Shown: one piece after another, positions 45,602 to 53,278 of the stretch
How the letters are laid out: each line of letters starts with the position of its first letter
How positions within the stretch are numbered: the stretch's first letter is position 1
DNA from: Streptomyces sp. f51
GTDB lineage: Bacteria > Actinomycetota > Actinomycetes > Streptomycetales > Streptomycetaceae
Assembly (NCBI RefSeq): GCF_037940415.1
Contig: NZ_CP149798.1
Span: 5,303,001 to 5,367,000, forward strand
Length of the DNA stretch: 64,000 nucleotides
Direction: 5' to 3'
The notes under the pieces: generated by a model
The model's database searches: none
What the model saw: only the letters and a program-made list of their open reading frames with translations
Told to the model about the DNA's origin: nothing
Position numbers and translations under genes: made by a program

Positions 45602-47014
45602 ATGCCTCCGCAGTGGGCCGGTCTGTCACCCGAACTGCTGCTGTCCCTCGACCGGGACAGCGGCGAGCCGCTGCGCGCCCAGCTGGAGCGGCAGCTGCGC
45701 GACGCGATCCGCACGGGCCGGCTCGGCGCAGGGGAGCGGCTCCCCTCCTCCCGCGCACTCGCCGGCGAACTCGGTCTTTCGCGCGGTCTCGTCCAGGACT
45801 GCTACGCCCAACTCCAGTCGGAGGGCTACCTGGTGACCCGCGTCGGCTCCGCCACCCGGGTCGCCGCGGGAGCGCACGTGCCGCCCGCGCCCGCCTCCCG
45901 GGACCGGACCGTACCGCGTCTGATCGCCGACTTCCGGCACGGCGTACCGGACTTGGGGAGCTTCCCGCTGGCCGACTGGCTCTGGGCGACCCGCGAGGCG
46001 GCCCGCGCGATGCCGACGGCGGATCTCGACTACGGCGACCCGCGCGGGAGTTCGGCGCTGCGCGAGGTGGTGGCCGGATATCTGCGCCGGGTGCGGGCGG
46101 CCGCGGCCGACCCCGAGCGGACCGTCGTCTGCTCCGGCTACGCCCAGGGGCTCGGACTGACCCTGCGCTGCCTCGCGCTCGCCGGGGTGCGGGTGGTGGC
46201 GTACGAGGATCCGGGCGGCCCCGCCACCGCGTCGGCCGCCGCCGCTGCCGCGGGCCTGAGGGCCGTGCCCGTACCGGTCGACGAGGACGGCGTCGACGTG
46301 GGCGCGCTCGACGCGACCGGGGCCCGCGCCGTCATCGTCACCCCGGCCCACCAGTGGCCCACCGGAGTCGTCCTCGCCCCCGGACGCCGGATCGCCCTGA
46401 TCGAGTGGGCGATGCGCAGGGACGCGTACGTGATCGAGGACGACTACGACGCCGAGTTCCGCTACGACCGGGAGCCGGTCGGTGCCCTTCAGGGGCTGGC
46501 CGCCGACCGGGTCGTCTCGATCGGCACCGTCAGCAAGTCGCTCGCCCCGGCGTTGCGCATCGGCTGGCTGCTCTGCCCGCCCGCGCTCACCGCCCCGCTG
46601 ACCGAGGCCAAGCGGCTGGCCGACCGCGGCTCCCCGGCCCTGGACCAGCTGGCCCTCGCGAAGCTGATCGAGTCCGGGCGCCACGACCGCCATCTGCGCA
46701 GGATGCGCACGCGCTACGCGGCCCGGCGCGCCGCCCTGGTCGGTGCCCTGGCCGAGCACGCCCCCGAGGTCCGGCTCACCGGGCTGGCCGCCGGATTCCA
46801 CGCGGTCCTGCATCTGCCGCCGGCCGCCGACGAGCGTTCCCTCGTCCTCGCGGCCCGGGAGCGTGCCGTCGGCCTGTACGGCATGGGCCCGTGCCGCTCG
46901 GACGGGTCGACGACACCGCCCCGGCTGGTGCTCGGCTTCGGCGACGTGGGGGAGCGCGCGATCGCCGAGGGAGTGGCGGCCGTCGCCGACCTGCTGACCG
47001 GCAGGATCCGCTAG
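45602..47014 (+). CDS. MocR-type GntR/aminotransferase regulator
   Basis: The 470-residue protein is a GntR winged helix (about residues 1-85, RLPSSRALAGELGLSRGLV) fused to a fold-type I aminotransferase domain. The PLP lysine is K312 in GTVSKSLAPALRIGW, and IEDDYDAEFRYD is the usual acidic motif. Relatives such as PdxR sense PLP or amino-acid adducts. It is divergent from the MFS gene with only 47 bp between. Its stop overlaps that of the PucR gene (CTAG at 47011-47014). Confidence 0.9.
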   Translation: MPPQWAGLSPELLLSLDRDSGEPLRAQLERQLRDAIRTGRLGAGERLPSSRALAGELGLSRGLVQDCYAQLQSEGYLVTRVGSATRVAAGAHVPPAPASRDRTVPRLIADFRHGVPDLGSFPLADWLWATREAARAMPTADLDYGDPRGSSALREVVAGYLRRVRAAAADPERTVVCSGYAQGLGLTLRCLALAGVRVVAYEDPGGPATASAAAAAAGLRAVPVPVDEDGVDVGALDATGARAVIVTPAHQWPTGVVLAPGRRIALIEWAMRRDAYVIEDDYDAEFRYDREPVGALQGLAADRVVSIGTVSKSLAPALRIGWLLCPPALTAPLTEAKRLADRGSPALDQLALAKLIESGRHDRHLRRMRTRYAARRAALVGALAEHAPEVRLTGLAAGFHAVLHLPPAADERSLVLAARERAVGLYGMGPCRSDGSTTPPRLVLGFGDVGERAIAEGVAAVADLLTGRIR

Positions 47015-48285
47015 AGGCGGGCGCCCTTCAGCGCCATGTGCAGCAGCAGCCTGTCCTCGCCGTCGTCCAGGTCCAGGCCGGTGAGCTGCTCCACCCGGGA
47101 CAGGCGGTAGTAGAGCGTCTGCCGGTGGATGCCCAACTCGGCCGCCGTGCGCCCTGCCTGGCCCGCGCGGTCGAGGAACACCTCGGCCGTGCGCGCCAGT
47201 TCGCGGTGGGCGGTGCCCAACAGGGCGGTCACGGCCGGATCGTGGGCCACGTCCGGCGGCAGGGCCGTCAGGAGCCGGAAGGGACCGATCGCCCCCCACT
47301 CGGCGACGGGACCGAGTCGTGGCTCGGCCAGCACCGCGCGGGCGGCCGCGGCGGCCTCGCGCCAGGCGGCCCCCAGCTCCCCGAGTCCCTCGCGGGGCCC
47401 GGCGACCCCGGCGGCGGCCGTCCCGACCGGGGAGGCCGTTGCGCCGGGGGAGGCCGTTGCTCCGGGGGAGACCGTTCCCGTACCGCCGCCCCGGCCCGCG
47501 CCGCGGACGCCCGCGGCCTCCCGCACGAAGCGCCCGGCCGCGGTGAGCGCGGGAGCCAGGACGTCCGGCGAGCGCAGCCGGACCAGCAGGGCCAGGCTCT
47601 GGGCACTGGTGCCCCACGGGATGGTGCACAGAGCGGTCGCCCCCGGCACCGTGCGGGCGGAAGGGGCGTCGTCCGGGTCGGCCGAGGGCCACGGCGCCAC
47701 GCACACCACCGTGTGCAGTCCCTCGCCGCGCGGGCCGAGCGCCGTCCGCAGCTCGGCTACCGCCATGTCCAGCTGCCAGCCCCGCTCGGCGGTCAGGACG
47801 GCCCGCAGCTCCCGGGTGAGGTCCGCCCCGGCCTGGGCCTCGTCCGCGAGCAGCGCGCCGATGCGGGAGGCCACCTCCATGGCCCCGGCCAGCTGGGCGT
47901 CGGTGGGGCCCGGGTCGTCCTCCAGCAGCCAGACGTAGCCGAGGACGACGCCCCGATGGCGTGCCGGCAGACAGATCCGGCCGCGGTAGACCCCGGCCTC
48001 CGGGGTCGGCGGGATGCGGACCGGGCCGGTCGCGCGGGTGATGCCGAAGCCCTCGAACCAGGTGCGGACGGCGGTGGTGGAACGCCGCGTGAGGATCGAG
48101 CGGGTGCGGACGGGGTCCAGGGCGGACGGGTCGAGGTCGCCCTCGCTGTCGTACGCGCCGAAGGCGATCAGCTCGAAATCGCGGTTCTCCAGCGTGGCCG
48201 GGACGCCGAGGAGTGCCGAGATCTCGTCGACCAGCTCTTGGTAGTCGCCTCTGTGTTCACCGCTCACCCCGGTATTCTCGCGCAT
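47011..48285 (-). CDS. PucR family transcriptional regulator, probable proline-catabolism activator
   Basis: The 424-residue protein has a GAF-like sensory N-terminus and the PucR C-terminal HTH (HRQTLYYRLSRVEQLTGLDL). A Gly/Pro/Ala/Thr low-complexity insert (SPGATASPGATASP) sits in the middle. ATG 48285 is favoured by GAAGG upstream; an in-frame ATG at 48306 is possible. It is divergent from the proline dehydrogenase gene, a common arrangement, so it likely controls proline use. Confidence 0.87.
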   Translation of the reverse strand: MRENTGVSGEHRGDYQELVDEISALLGVPATLENRDFELIAFGAYDSEGDLDPSALDPVRTRSILTRRSTTAVRTWFEGFGITRATGPVRIPPTPEAGVYRGRICLPARHRGVVLGYVWLLEDDPGPTDAQLAGAMEVASRIGALLADEAQAGADLTRELRAVLTAERGWQLDMAVAELRTALGPRGEGLHTVVCVAPWPSADPDDAPSARTVPGATALCTIPWGTSAQSLALLVRLRSPDVLAPALTAAGRFVREAAGVRGAGRGGGTGTVSPGATASPGATASPVGTAAAGVAGPREGLGELGAAWREAAAAARAVLAEPRLGPVAEWGAIGPFRLLTALPPDVAHDPAVTALLGTAHRELARTAEVFLDRAGQAGRTAAELGIHRQTLYYRLSRVEQLTGLDLDDGEDRLLLHMALKGARL

Positions 48286-48334
48286 TTCCGCGGGACCTTC
48301 ATACATATGTCTGAGATCGGGGGCAGGGATGCGT

Positions 48335-48418
48335 GACAGCTGTCGATGGCCCAGGATCGGAGATATCCCTAGGTTTCACGGTGGTTCTCCGTGCCGTACC
48401 CGAATCGTCGGGATTCGG
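48335..48418. promoter_or_regulatory. palindrome and hairpins in the PucR/proline dehydrogenase gap
   Basis: GACAGCTGTC (48335-48344) is a perfect 10-bp palindrome. Downstream, CACGG/CCGTG (48377-48381/48389-48393) and CCGAATC/GATTCGG (48400-48406/48412-48418) can form two hairpins before the proline dehydrogenase ribosome binding site. Another palindrome, ACATATGT, is at 48302-48309. Any of these could be the PucR site. Confidence 0.4.
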
Positions 48419-48449
48419 CCTCCTGCTGACTTCGTTGTGGAGGTGCCCC

Positions 48450-49376
48450 GTGCTGGGTCCCGTGATTCTCGCCGCCTCGCGCAGCGACAAGATGCGCCGT
48501 CTGATCTCGGCCGCCCCGGTGACCAAGCCGGTCGTCGACAGGTTCATCCCCGGCGAGACCGTCGACCAGGTCGTCCCGATCATCAAGGACCTCACGGGCA
48601 AGGGCCTGGAGGTCACGATGGACGTCGTGGGCGAGGACATCACGACCCCCGAGCAGTCGTACGCCGCCCGTGACGCGTACCTGGAGCTGATCGGCCGCCT
48701 CGAGGAACTGGGCCTCGGCACGAAGGCCGAGATGTCGGTCAAGCTGTCGATGTTCGGACAGGCCCTGGAGGGCGGCCACGAGCTGGCCCTGGCCAACGTC
48801 CGCCCGGTCGTCGAGGCCGCCGCCGCGATCGGCACCACCGTCACGCTGGACGCCGAGGACCACACCACCCTCGACTCGATGTTCGCGATCCACGAGGAGC
48901 TGCGGAAGGACTTCCCGCAGACCGGCTGTGTGATCCAGGCCTACCTCTTCCGCACCGAGGCCGACGCCCGCCGCCTCGCCGAGAGCGGCAGCCGCGTCCG
49001 TCTGGTGAAGGGCGCCTACAAGGAGCCCGCCGAGGTCGCGTACCAGCAGAAGGCGGAGACCGACAAGGCGTACGTCCGCATCCTGAAGATCCTGATGGAG
49101 GGCGAGGGCTACCCGATGATCGGGTCCCACGACCCGCGCCTCATCTCGATCGCGCAGGAGCTGGCGCGGACCGCCGGGCGCAAGCTGGACGAGTACGAGT
49201 TCCAGATGCTGTACGGCATCCGCAGCGACGAGCACGTGCGGCTCGCCGCCGAGGGCCACCGCATGCGCGTCTACACCGCGTATGGCACCGACTGGTACGG
49301 CTACTTCATGCGGCGCCTCGCGGAGAAGCCGGCCAACCTGCTCTTCTTCGCCCGCTCGATCCTGACCAAGGGCTGA
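48450..49376 (+). CDS. proline dehydrogenase (monofunctional)
   Basis: The 308-residue FAD enzyme oxidises proline to pyrroline-5-carboxylate. It shows the ProDH barrel motifs AEMSVKLSMFG, TLDAEDHTTLDS, RLVKGAYKEP, and EFQMLYGIRSD, plus the C-terminal YGTDWYGYFMRRLAEKP (in part). GTG 48450 follows GGAGG and is the family start. pruA begins 38 bases later and completes the conversion to glutamate. Confidence 0.95.
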   Translation: MLGPVILAASRSDKMRRLISAAPVTKPVVDRFIPGETVDQVVPIIKDLTGKGLEVTMDVVGEDITTPEQSYAARDAYLELIGRLEELGLGTKAEMSVKLSMFGQALEGGHELALANVRPVVEAAAAIGTTVTLDAEDHTTLDSMFAIHEELRKDFPQTGCVIQAYLFRTEADARRLAESGSRVRLVKGAYKEPAEVAYQQKAETDKAYVRILKILMEGEGYPMIGSHDPRLISIAQELARTAGRKLDEYEFQMLYGIRSDEHVRLAAEGHRMRVYTAYGTDWYGYFMRRLAEKPANLLFFARSILTKG

Positions 49377-49414
49377 GACCGAACACCCGCTCGACTCAAG
49401 GAGTTACGGAAAAA

Positions 49415-51046
49415 ATGGACGCTGTGACCCAGGTCCCCACCCCCGTCAACGAGCCGGTGCACGGCTACGCGCCCGGCTCGCCCGAGCGCGCCCGCCTGGA
49501 GGCCAAGCTCAAGGAGCTGGCCGAGAACCCGATCGACCTGCCGATGACCATCGGCGGCGAGAAGCGCATGGGCGGCGGCGACCGTTTCGACGTCGTGCAG
49601 CCGCACAACCACAAGGCGCGCATCGGCACCTACGCCAACGCCACGCAGCAGGACGCGCAGGACGCGGTGGACGCGGCCCTCGCCGCCGCTCCCGCCTGGC
49701 GCGCGATGGCCTTCGACGACCGCGCCGCGATCATCCTGCGCGCCGCCGAGCTGCTGGCCGGTCCCTGGCGCGAGACGCTGGCCGCCTCCACCATGCTCGG
49801 CCAGTCGAAGACCGCCCAGCAGGCCGAGATCGACACTCCCTGCGAGCTCGTCGACTTCTGGCGCTTCAACGTCCACTACGCCCGCCAGATCCTCGCCGAG
49901 CAGCCGCCGGCGAACTCCCCGGGCGTGTGGAACCGCATGGACCACCGCCCCCTTGAGGGCTTCGTCTACGCGATCACGCCCTTCAACTTCACGGCGATCG
50001 CCGGCAACCTGCCCACCGCCCCGGCGCTCATGGGCAACGTCGTCGTGTGGAAGCCGTCCCCGACGCAGACCCACGCCGCCGTGCTGCTGATGCAGCTCCT
50101 GGAGGAGGCGGGCCTGCCCAAGGGCGTCATCAACCTCGTCACCGGTGACGGCATCGAGGTCTCCAAGGTCGCCCTGGAGCACCGCGACCTCGCCGGCATC
50201 CACTTCACCGGCTCGACCAAGACCTTCCAGTACTTGTGGAAGACGGTCGGCAACAACATCGAGAAGTACCGCTCGTACCCGCGTCTGGTCGGTGAGACCG
50301 GCGGCAAGGACTTCGTCGTCGCCCACCCCTCGGCCGACCGCGCGGTCCTCAAGACCGCCCTGACCCGCGGTTCCTTCGAGTACCAGGGCCAGAAGTGCTC
50401 GGCGAGCTCGCGTGCCTACGTCCCGGCCTCCATCTGGAACTCCGGTTTCAAGGAGGAGTTCGCCGCCGAGGTGGACTACCTGACCATGGGTGACGTCACC
50501 GACCTGTCGAACTTCATCGGCGCGGTCATCGACGAGCGGTCCTTCGCCAAGAACAAGGCGGCCATCGACCGCGCGAAGGCCGACCCGACCTGCACGATCG
50601 TCGCGGGCGGCACGTACGACGACTCCGTCGGCTACTTCGTGCGCCCGACCGTCGTCGAGTGCTCGGACCCGGAGAACGAGGTCTTCACGACCGAGTACTT
50701 CGGCCCCTTCCTCGCCGTGCACGTCTACGAGGACGACAAGTACGACGAGATGCTGACCCAGATGGAGTCGGCGTCCGACTACGCGCTCACCGGCGCGGTC
50801 ATCTCCGGCGACCGCGCGGCGGCCGCGTACACGATGGAGAAGCTCCGCTACGCGGCGGGCAACTTCTACATCAACGACAAGTCGACCGGCGCCGTCGTCG
50901 GCCAGCAGCCCTTCGGCGGCGGCCGCGCCTCCGGCACCAACGACAAGGCCGGCGCCCCGCAGAACCTGATGCGCTGGACGCTGACCCGCGCCATCAAGGA
51001 GACGCTGGTCCCGCCGACCGACTACGGCTACCCGCACATGGGCTGA
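49415..51046 (+). CDS. pruA: L-glutamate gamma-semialdehyde dehydrogenase
   Basis: PruA (543 residues) oxidises glutamate semialdehyde, formed spontaneously from pyrroline-5-carboxylate, to glutamate with NAD+. It has the general base E294 in LVGETGGKD and catalytic C328 in YQGQKCSASSRAY, and ends with NDKSTGAVVGQQPFGG. AGGAG precedes the start. It lies in a unit with proline dehydrogenase. Confidence 0.96.
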   Translation: MDAVTQVPTPVNEPVHGYAPGSPERARLEAKLKELAENPIDLPMTIGGEKRMGGGDRFDVVQPHNHKARIGTYANATQQDAQDAVDAALAAAPAWRAMAFDDRAAIILRAAELLAGPWRETLAASTMLGQSKTAQQAEIDTPCELVDFWRFNVHYARQILAEQPPANSPGVWNRMDHRPLEGFVYAITPFNFTAIAGNLPTAPALMGNVVVWKPSPTQTHAAVLLMQLLEEAGLPKGVINLVTGDGIEVSKVALEHRDLAGIHFTGSTKTFQYLWKTVGNNIEKYRSYPRLVGETGGKDFVVAHPSADRAVLKTALTRGSFEYQGQKCSASSRAYVPASIWNSGFKEEFAAEVDYLTMGDVTDLSNFIGAVIDERSFAKNKAAIDRAKADPTCTIVAGGTYDDSVGYFVRPTVVECSDPENEVFTTEYFGPFLAVHVYEDDKYDEMLTQMESASDYALTGAVISGDRAAAAYTMEKLRYAAGNFYINDKSTGAVVGQQPFGGGRASGTNDKAGAPQNLMRWTLTRAIKETLVPPTDYGYPHMG

Positions 51047-51058
51047 CAGCCGAACGCG

Positions 51059-51135
51059 GCGGCCGGCCCCCGGGCCGGCCGCCCGTCACCCACTCCGCCC
51101 CCGCCTCACGGTCTCCCCCGTCCGTGGAGCGGGGG
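51059..51135. terminator. two hairpins between pruA and the convergent hydrolase
   Basis: GCGGCCGGCCC/GGGCCGGCCGC (51059-51069/51072-51082) follows the pruA stop by 12 bases. CCCCCG/CGGGGG (51115-51120/51130-51135) lies closer to the hydrolase stop at 51201. Together they likely end both convergent units. Confidence 0.7.
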
Positions 51136-51200
51136 CGGTTCCAATTCCAGGGGCCGCGCCCGTGTCCCGAGGCGCGCGCCCTGGCTCGCGCACGCGCCGG

Positions 51201-52070
51201 TCACACGTGCCGGCCCAGGAAGTCCCGGATCAGCCCGGCCGCCTGGTGCGCGTGGGTCTCCAGGGCGAAGTGCCCCGTGGGGAGCAGATGGATCTCGGCG
51301 TCCGGAAGGTCCCTGCGGAAGGCGAGGGCGCCCTCGGGGACGAAGATCTCGTCGCCCGCGCCCCAGACCGCGAGGAGCGGCACCCTGCTGGTGCGGAAGT
51401 ACTCCTGGAACGCGGGGTAGAGCGCGAAGTTGGAGCCGTAGTCGGAGATCAGGTCGAGCTGGATCTCCGCCTGGCCGGGGCGGGCCATCAGGGCCGCGTC
51501 GTGCTCGTAGGCGTCGGGGCTGACCAGGCTCGGGTCCGCCACGCCGGTCAGGTACTGCCACCTGATCCCGTCCGGGCCGCTGATCGCCCGGACCGGCGCC
51601 TCCGTTTCGGGGGTGCGCTCCGCGATCAGCGCCAGCACCGGAGCCCAGGCGTCCGCGCCCAGCCCCTCCTCGTACGCGTTGCCGTTCTGCGTGATGATCG
51701 CGGTCACCCGCTCGGGGTGCGCGAGCGCCAGCCTGAGGCCGATCGGGGCGCCGTAGTCCTGGATGTAGAGCGCGTACTCCTTGAGGCCGAGGTGCTCCGT
51801 GAACTCTCCGGTGATCTCGGCCAGCCGGTCGAAGGTGTACGGGAAGGCGCCGGCCGCCGGGGCGTCCGAGCGGCCGAAGCCGAGATGGTCGGGGGCGATC
51901 AGGTGGTAGCGGTCGGCCAGCAGCGGCAGCAGGTCCCGGAACATGTGCGAGCTGGTCGGGAAGCCGTGCAGCAGGAGCAGCGCGGGAGCGTCCGCGGGGC
52001 CCGCCTCGCGGTAGGCGATCCGGTGGCCGTCGACGGTGACGGCGCGGTGGTGGACCGGGTGACTTCCCAT
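51201..52070 (-). CDS. alpha/beta hydrolase, haloalkane dehalogenase/epoxide hydrolase-like
   Basis: The 289-residue protein has HGFPTSSHMFR as oxyanion region, an aspartate nucleophile in YIQDYGAPIG rather than serine, a second acid in VWGAGDEIF, and the histidine in LPTGHFALE. An Asp nucleophile is typical of haloalkane dehalogenases and epoxide hydrolases. ATG 52070 is chosen; a regulatory-looking inverted repeat lies upstream at 52131-52162. Substrate is unknown. Confidence 0.87.
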   Translation of the reverse strand: MGSHPVHHRAVTVDGHRIAYREAGPADAPALLLLHGFPTSSHMFRDLLPLLADRYHLIAPDHLGFGRSDAPAAGAFPYTFDRLAEITGEFTEHLGLKEYALYIQDYGAPIGLRLALAHPERVTAIITQNGNAYEEGLGADAWAPVLALIAERTPETEAPVRAISGPDGIRWQYLTGVADPSLVSPDAYEHDAALMARPGQAEIQLDLISDYGSNFALYPAFQEYFRTSRVPLLAVWGAGDEIFVPEGALAFRRDLPDAEIHLLPTGHFALETHAHQAAGLIRDFLGRHV

Positions 52071-52130
52071 GATCGTTCCCCTAACCCCTGAAAGCCTTCT
52101 CGATGGTGAGAACAGTGCAGCACGTCCATG

Positions 52131-52162
52131 TCTAACCAGTCAAGATATTTTGAAAGGTTAGA
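52131..52162. promoter_or_regulatory. AT-rich inverted repeat between the hydrolase and AAC(2') genes
   Basis: TCTAACC (52131-52137) and GGTTAGA (52156-52162) are perfect inverted arms with an 18-bp AT-rich centre. TTGACT on the minus strand overlaps the centre and could be a -35 box for the hydrolase. It may be the site for an unlinked regulator. Confidence 0.45.
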
Positions 52163-52223
52163 TTGCCGCCGAGGAGGAGGTGCGAGGGCTGGGAATCCCG
52201 GCCCTCGTGTGAATACTGGCCGC

Positions 52224-52766
52224 ATGGCCACCCGACTGCGGATCGCCCATACGGCGGATCTCGAACCCGCCGAACTCCGCGCCGCCCGCGCCCTGTTGGA
52301 GGACGCCTTCGACGGGGACTTCCGGGACGAGGACTGGGACCACGCGCTCGGCGGACTGCACGTCCTGGTCCACGACGGCCGGGGCATCGCGGCGCACGGC
52401 TCGGTGATCCAGCGGCGCGTCCTGCACCGCGGCCGCTCGCTGCGGGCCGGATTCGTGGAGGCGGTCGGCGTACGCGCCGACGTCCGCCGCGCGGGGCTCG
52501 GCGGACGGGTGATGGCCGAGCTGGAACGGATCATCGAGGGCGCCTACGGGCTCGGCGCGCTCTCCGCCAGCGAGGAGGGCGCCGCCCTCTACGCGGCGCG
52601 GGGCTGGCGGCTGTGGCCGGGCCACGTCTGTGTGCTCACGCCGGAGGGAACCGTCCGCCTCCGCGACGAGGAGGGCACCACCTTCGTCCGTCCCGGCATC
52701 GCCCGTGACCCCCTCGACCCGGCGCACGCGCTGGTCTTCGACTGGCGCGAGGGCGACGTGCTCTGA
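52224..52766 (+). CDS. AAC(2')-I-like aminoglycoside acetyltransferase
   Basis: The 180-residue GNAT protein aligns along its whole length with chromosomal AAC(2')-I enzymes: HTADL, AFDGDFRDEDWDHALGG, SVIQRRVLHRG, FVEAVGVRADVRRAGLGG, GALSASEEGAALYAARGW and the DWREGDV C-terminal tail. The acetyl-CoA loop is RRAGLG. AAC(2')-I acetylates the 2' amino group of gentamicin-type aminoglycosides, though the mycobacterial enzyme also has other roles. ATG 52224 is the family start. No aminoglycoside cluster is near. Confidence 0.87.
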   Translation: MATRLRIAHTADLEPAELRAARALLEDAFDGDFRDEDWDHALGGLHVLVHDGRGIAAHGSVIQRRVLHRGRSLRAGFVEAVGVRADVRRAGLGGRVMAELERIIEGAYGLGALSASEEGAALYAARGWRLWPGHVCVLTPEGTVRLRDEEGTTFVRPGIARDPLDPAHALVFDWREGDVL

Positions 52767-52789
52767 GCGAAGTCCCAGGTCGGGGCGGT

Positions 52790-52950
52790 GTGACGTAATC
52801 CGCCGTCTCAGATAGTAGGAAGTCCGAGTAATTGTGGAGACAGATGCGAGGTCCTCGCCTAGCTTGGTAGGAGCCGAACGTCTCGCTCGACCAAGCGAAT
52901 GGCGGTCGTGAGCCGGAGCCCCTGGCAGGCAACCCCTGCGGCACCGCTCC
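52790..52950 (+). ncRNA. structured 5' leader of the 43-residue protein, candidate riboregulator
   Basis: A possible promoter is GTGACG (52790-52795), 17 bases, TAGTAG (52813-52818). The transcript would then form GCGAG/CTCGC (52846-52858), GCTTGGT/ACCAAGC (52862-52868/52890-52896), and a compact domain in which GCGGT (52902-52906) pairs with ACCGC (52943-52947) around GCAGG-CAACC-CCTGC (52925-52939). An alternative stem GGAGC/GCTCC (52915-52919/52946-52950) shares bases with ACCGC, so the two are mutually exclusive. The GGCAACC word recalls SAM-binding riboswitches but is not enough to assign one. Confidence 0.45.
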
Positions 52951-53035
52951 CCGCCCCTTCCGGCGTCTCGTAAATCCCTCATCGCACTTCCGGCCGCCCG
53001 TTCGGGTGCCACCGGAGGCAAGGAGTCGATTCATC

Positions 53036-53167
53036 ATGGCCGAGACGACCGTCCGCCGAGTCCGTCACCTCTCTCGCACGAGCAGCGAGTCCGACCGCAA
53101 GAACGCCGCCGCCGCGCTCCAGCGCGCCCTCGACCGCAGGGACAACGGCGGAGCGACGGGCCACTGA
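53036..53167 (+). CDS. 43-residue basic protein
   Basis: ATG 53036 with AAGGAG 10 bases upstream opens a 43-codon frame ending in TGA. The product is Arg-rich at the start (TTVRRVRHLSR), then has KNAAAALQRALDRRD, an amphipathic helix. No family is recognised. It has a 269-bp leader and is not in a unit with its neighbours. It may be a regulatory or leader-type small protein. Confidence 0.55.
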   Translation: MAETTVRRVRHLSRTSSESDRKNAAAALQRALDRRDNGGATGH

Positions 53168-53278
53168 GGCCCGTCACCCCCGGTACCGGGAGCCGCGCCC
53201 GCGGGGGAGCGGCGCGGGCCACCGTCCCGCGCCGCGCCTCGGCCCGACGGCTCCCGCCGCCGTGCCCCGCCGCGGAGT

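Noticed and set aside
52800..52960. SAM or B12 riboswitch
   Set aside because: GGCAACC and GGAAGTCCGAG words were seen, but the required surrounding core and kink-turn elements are not present.
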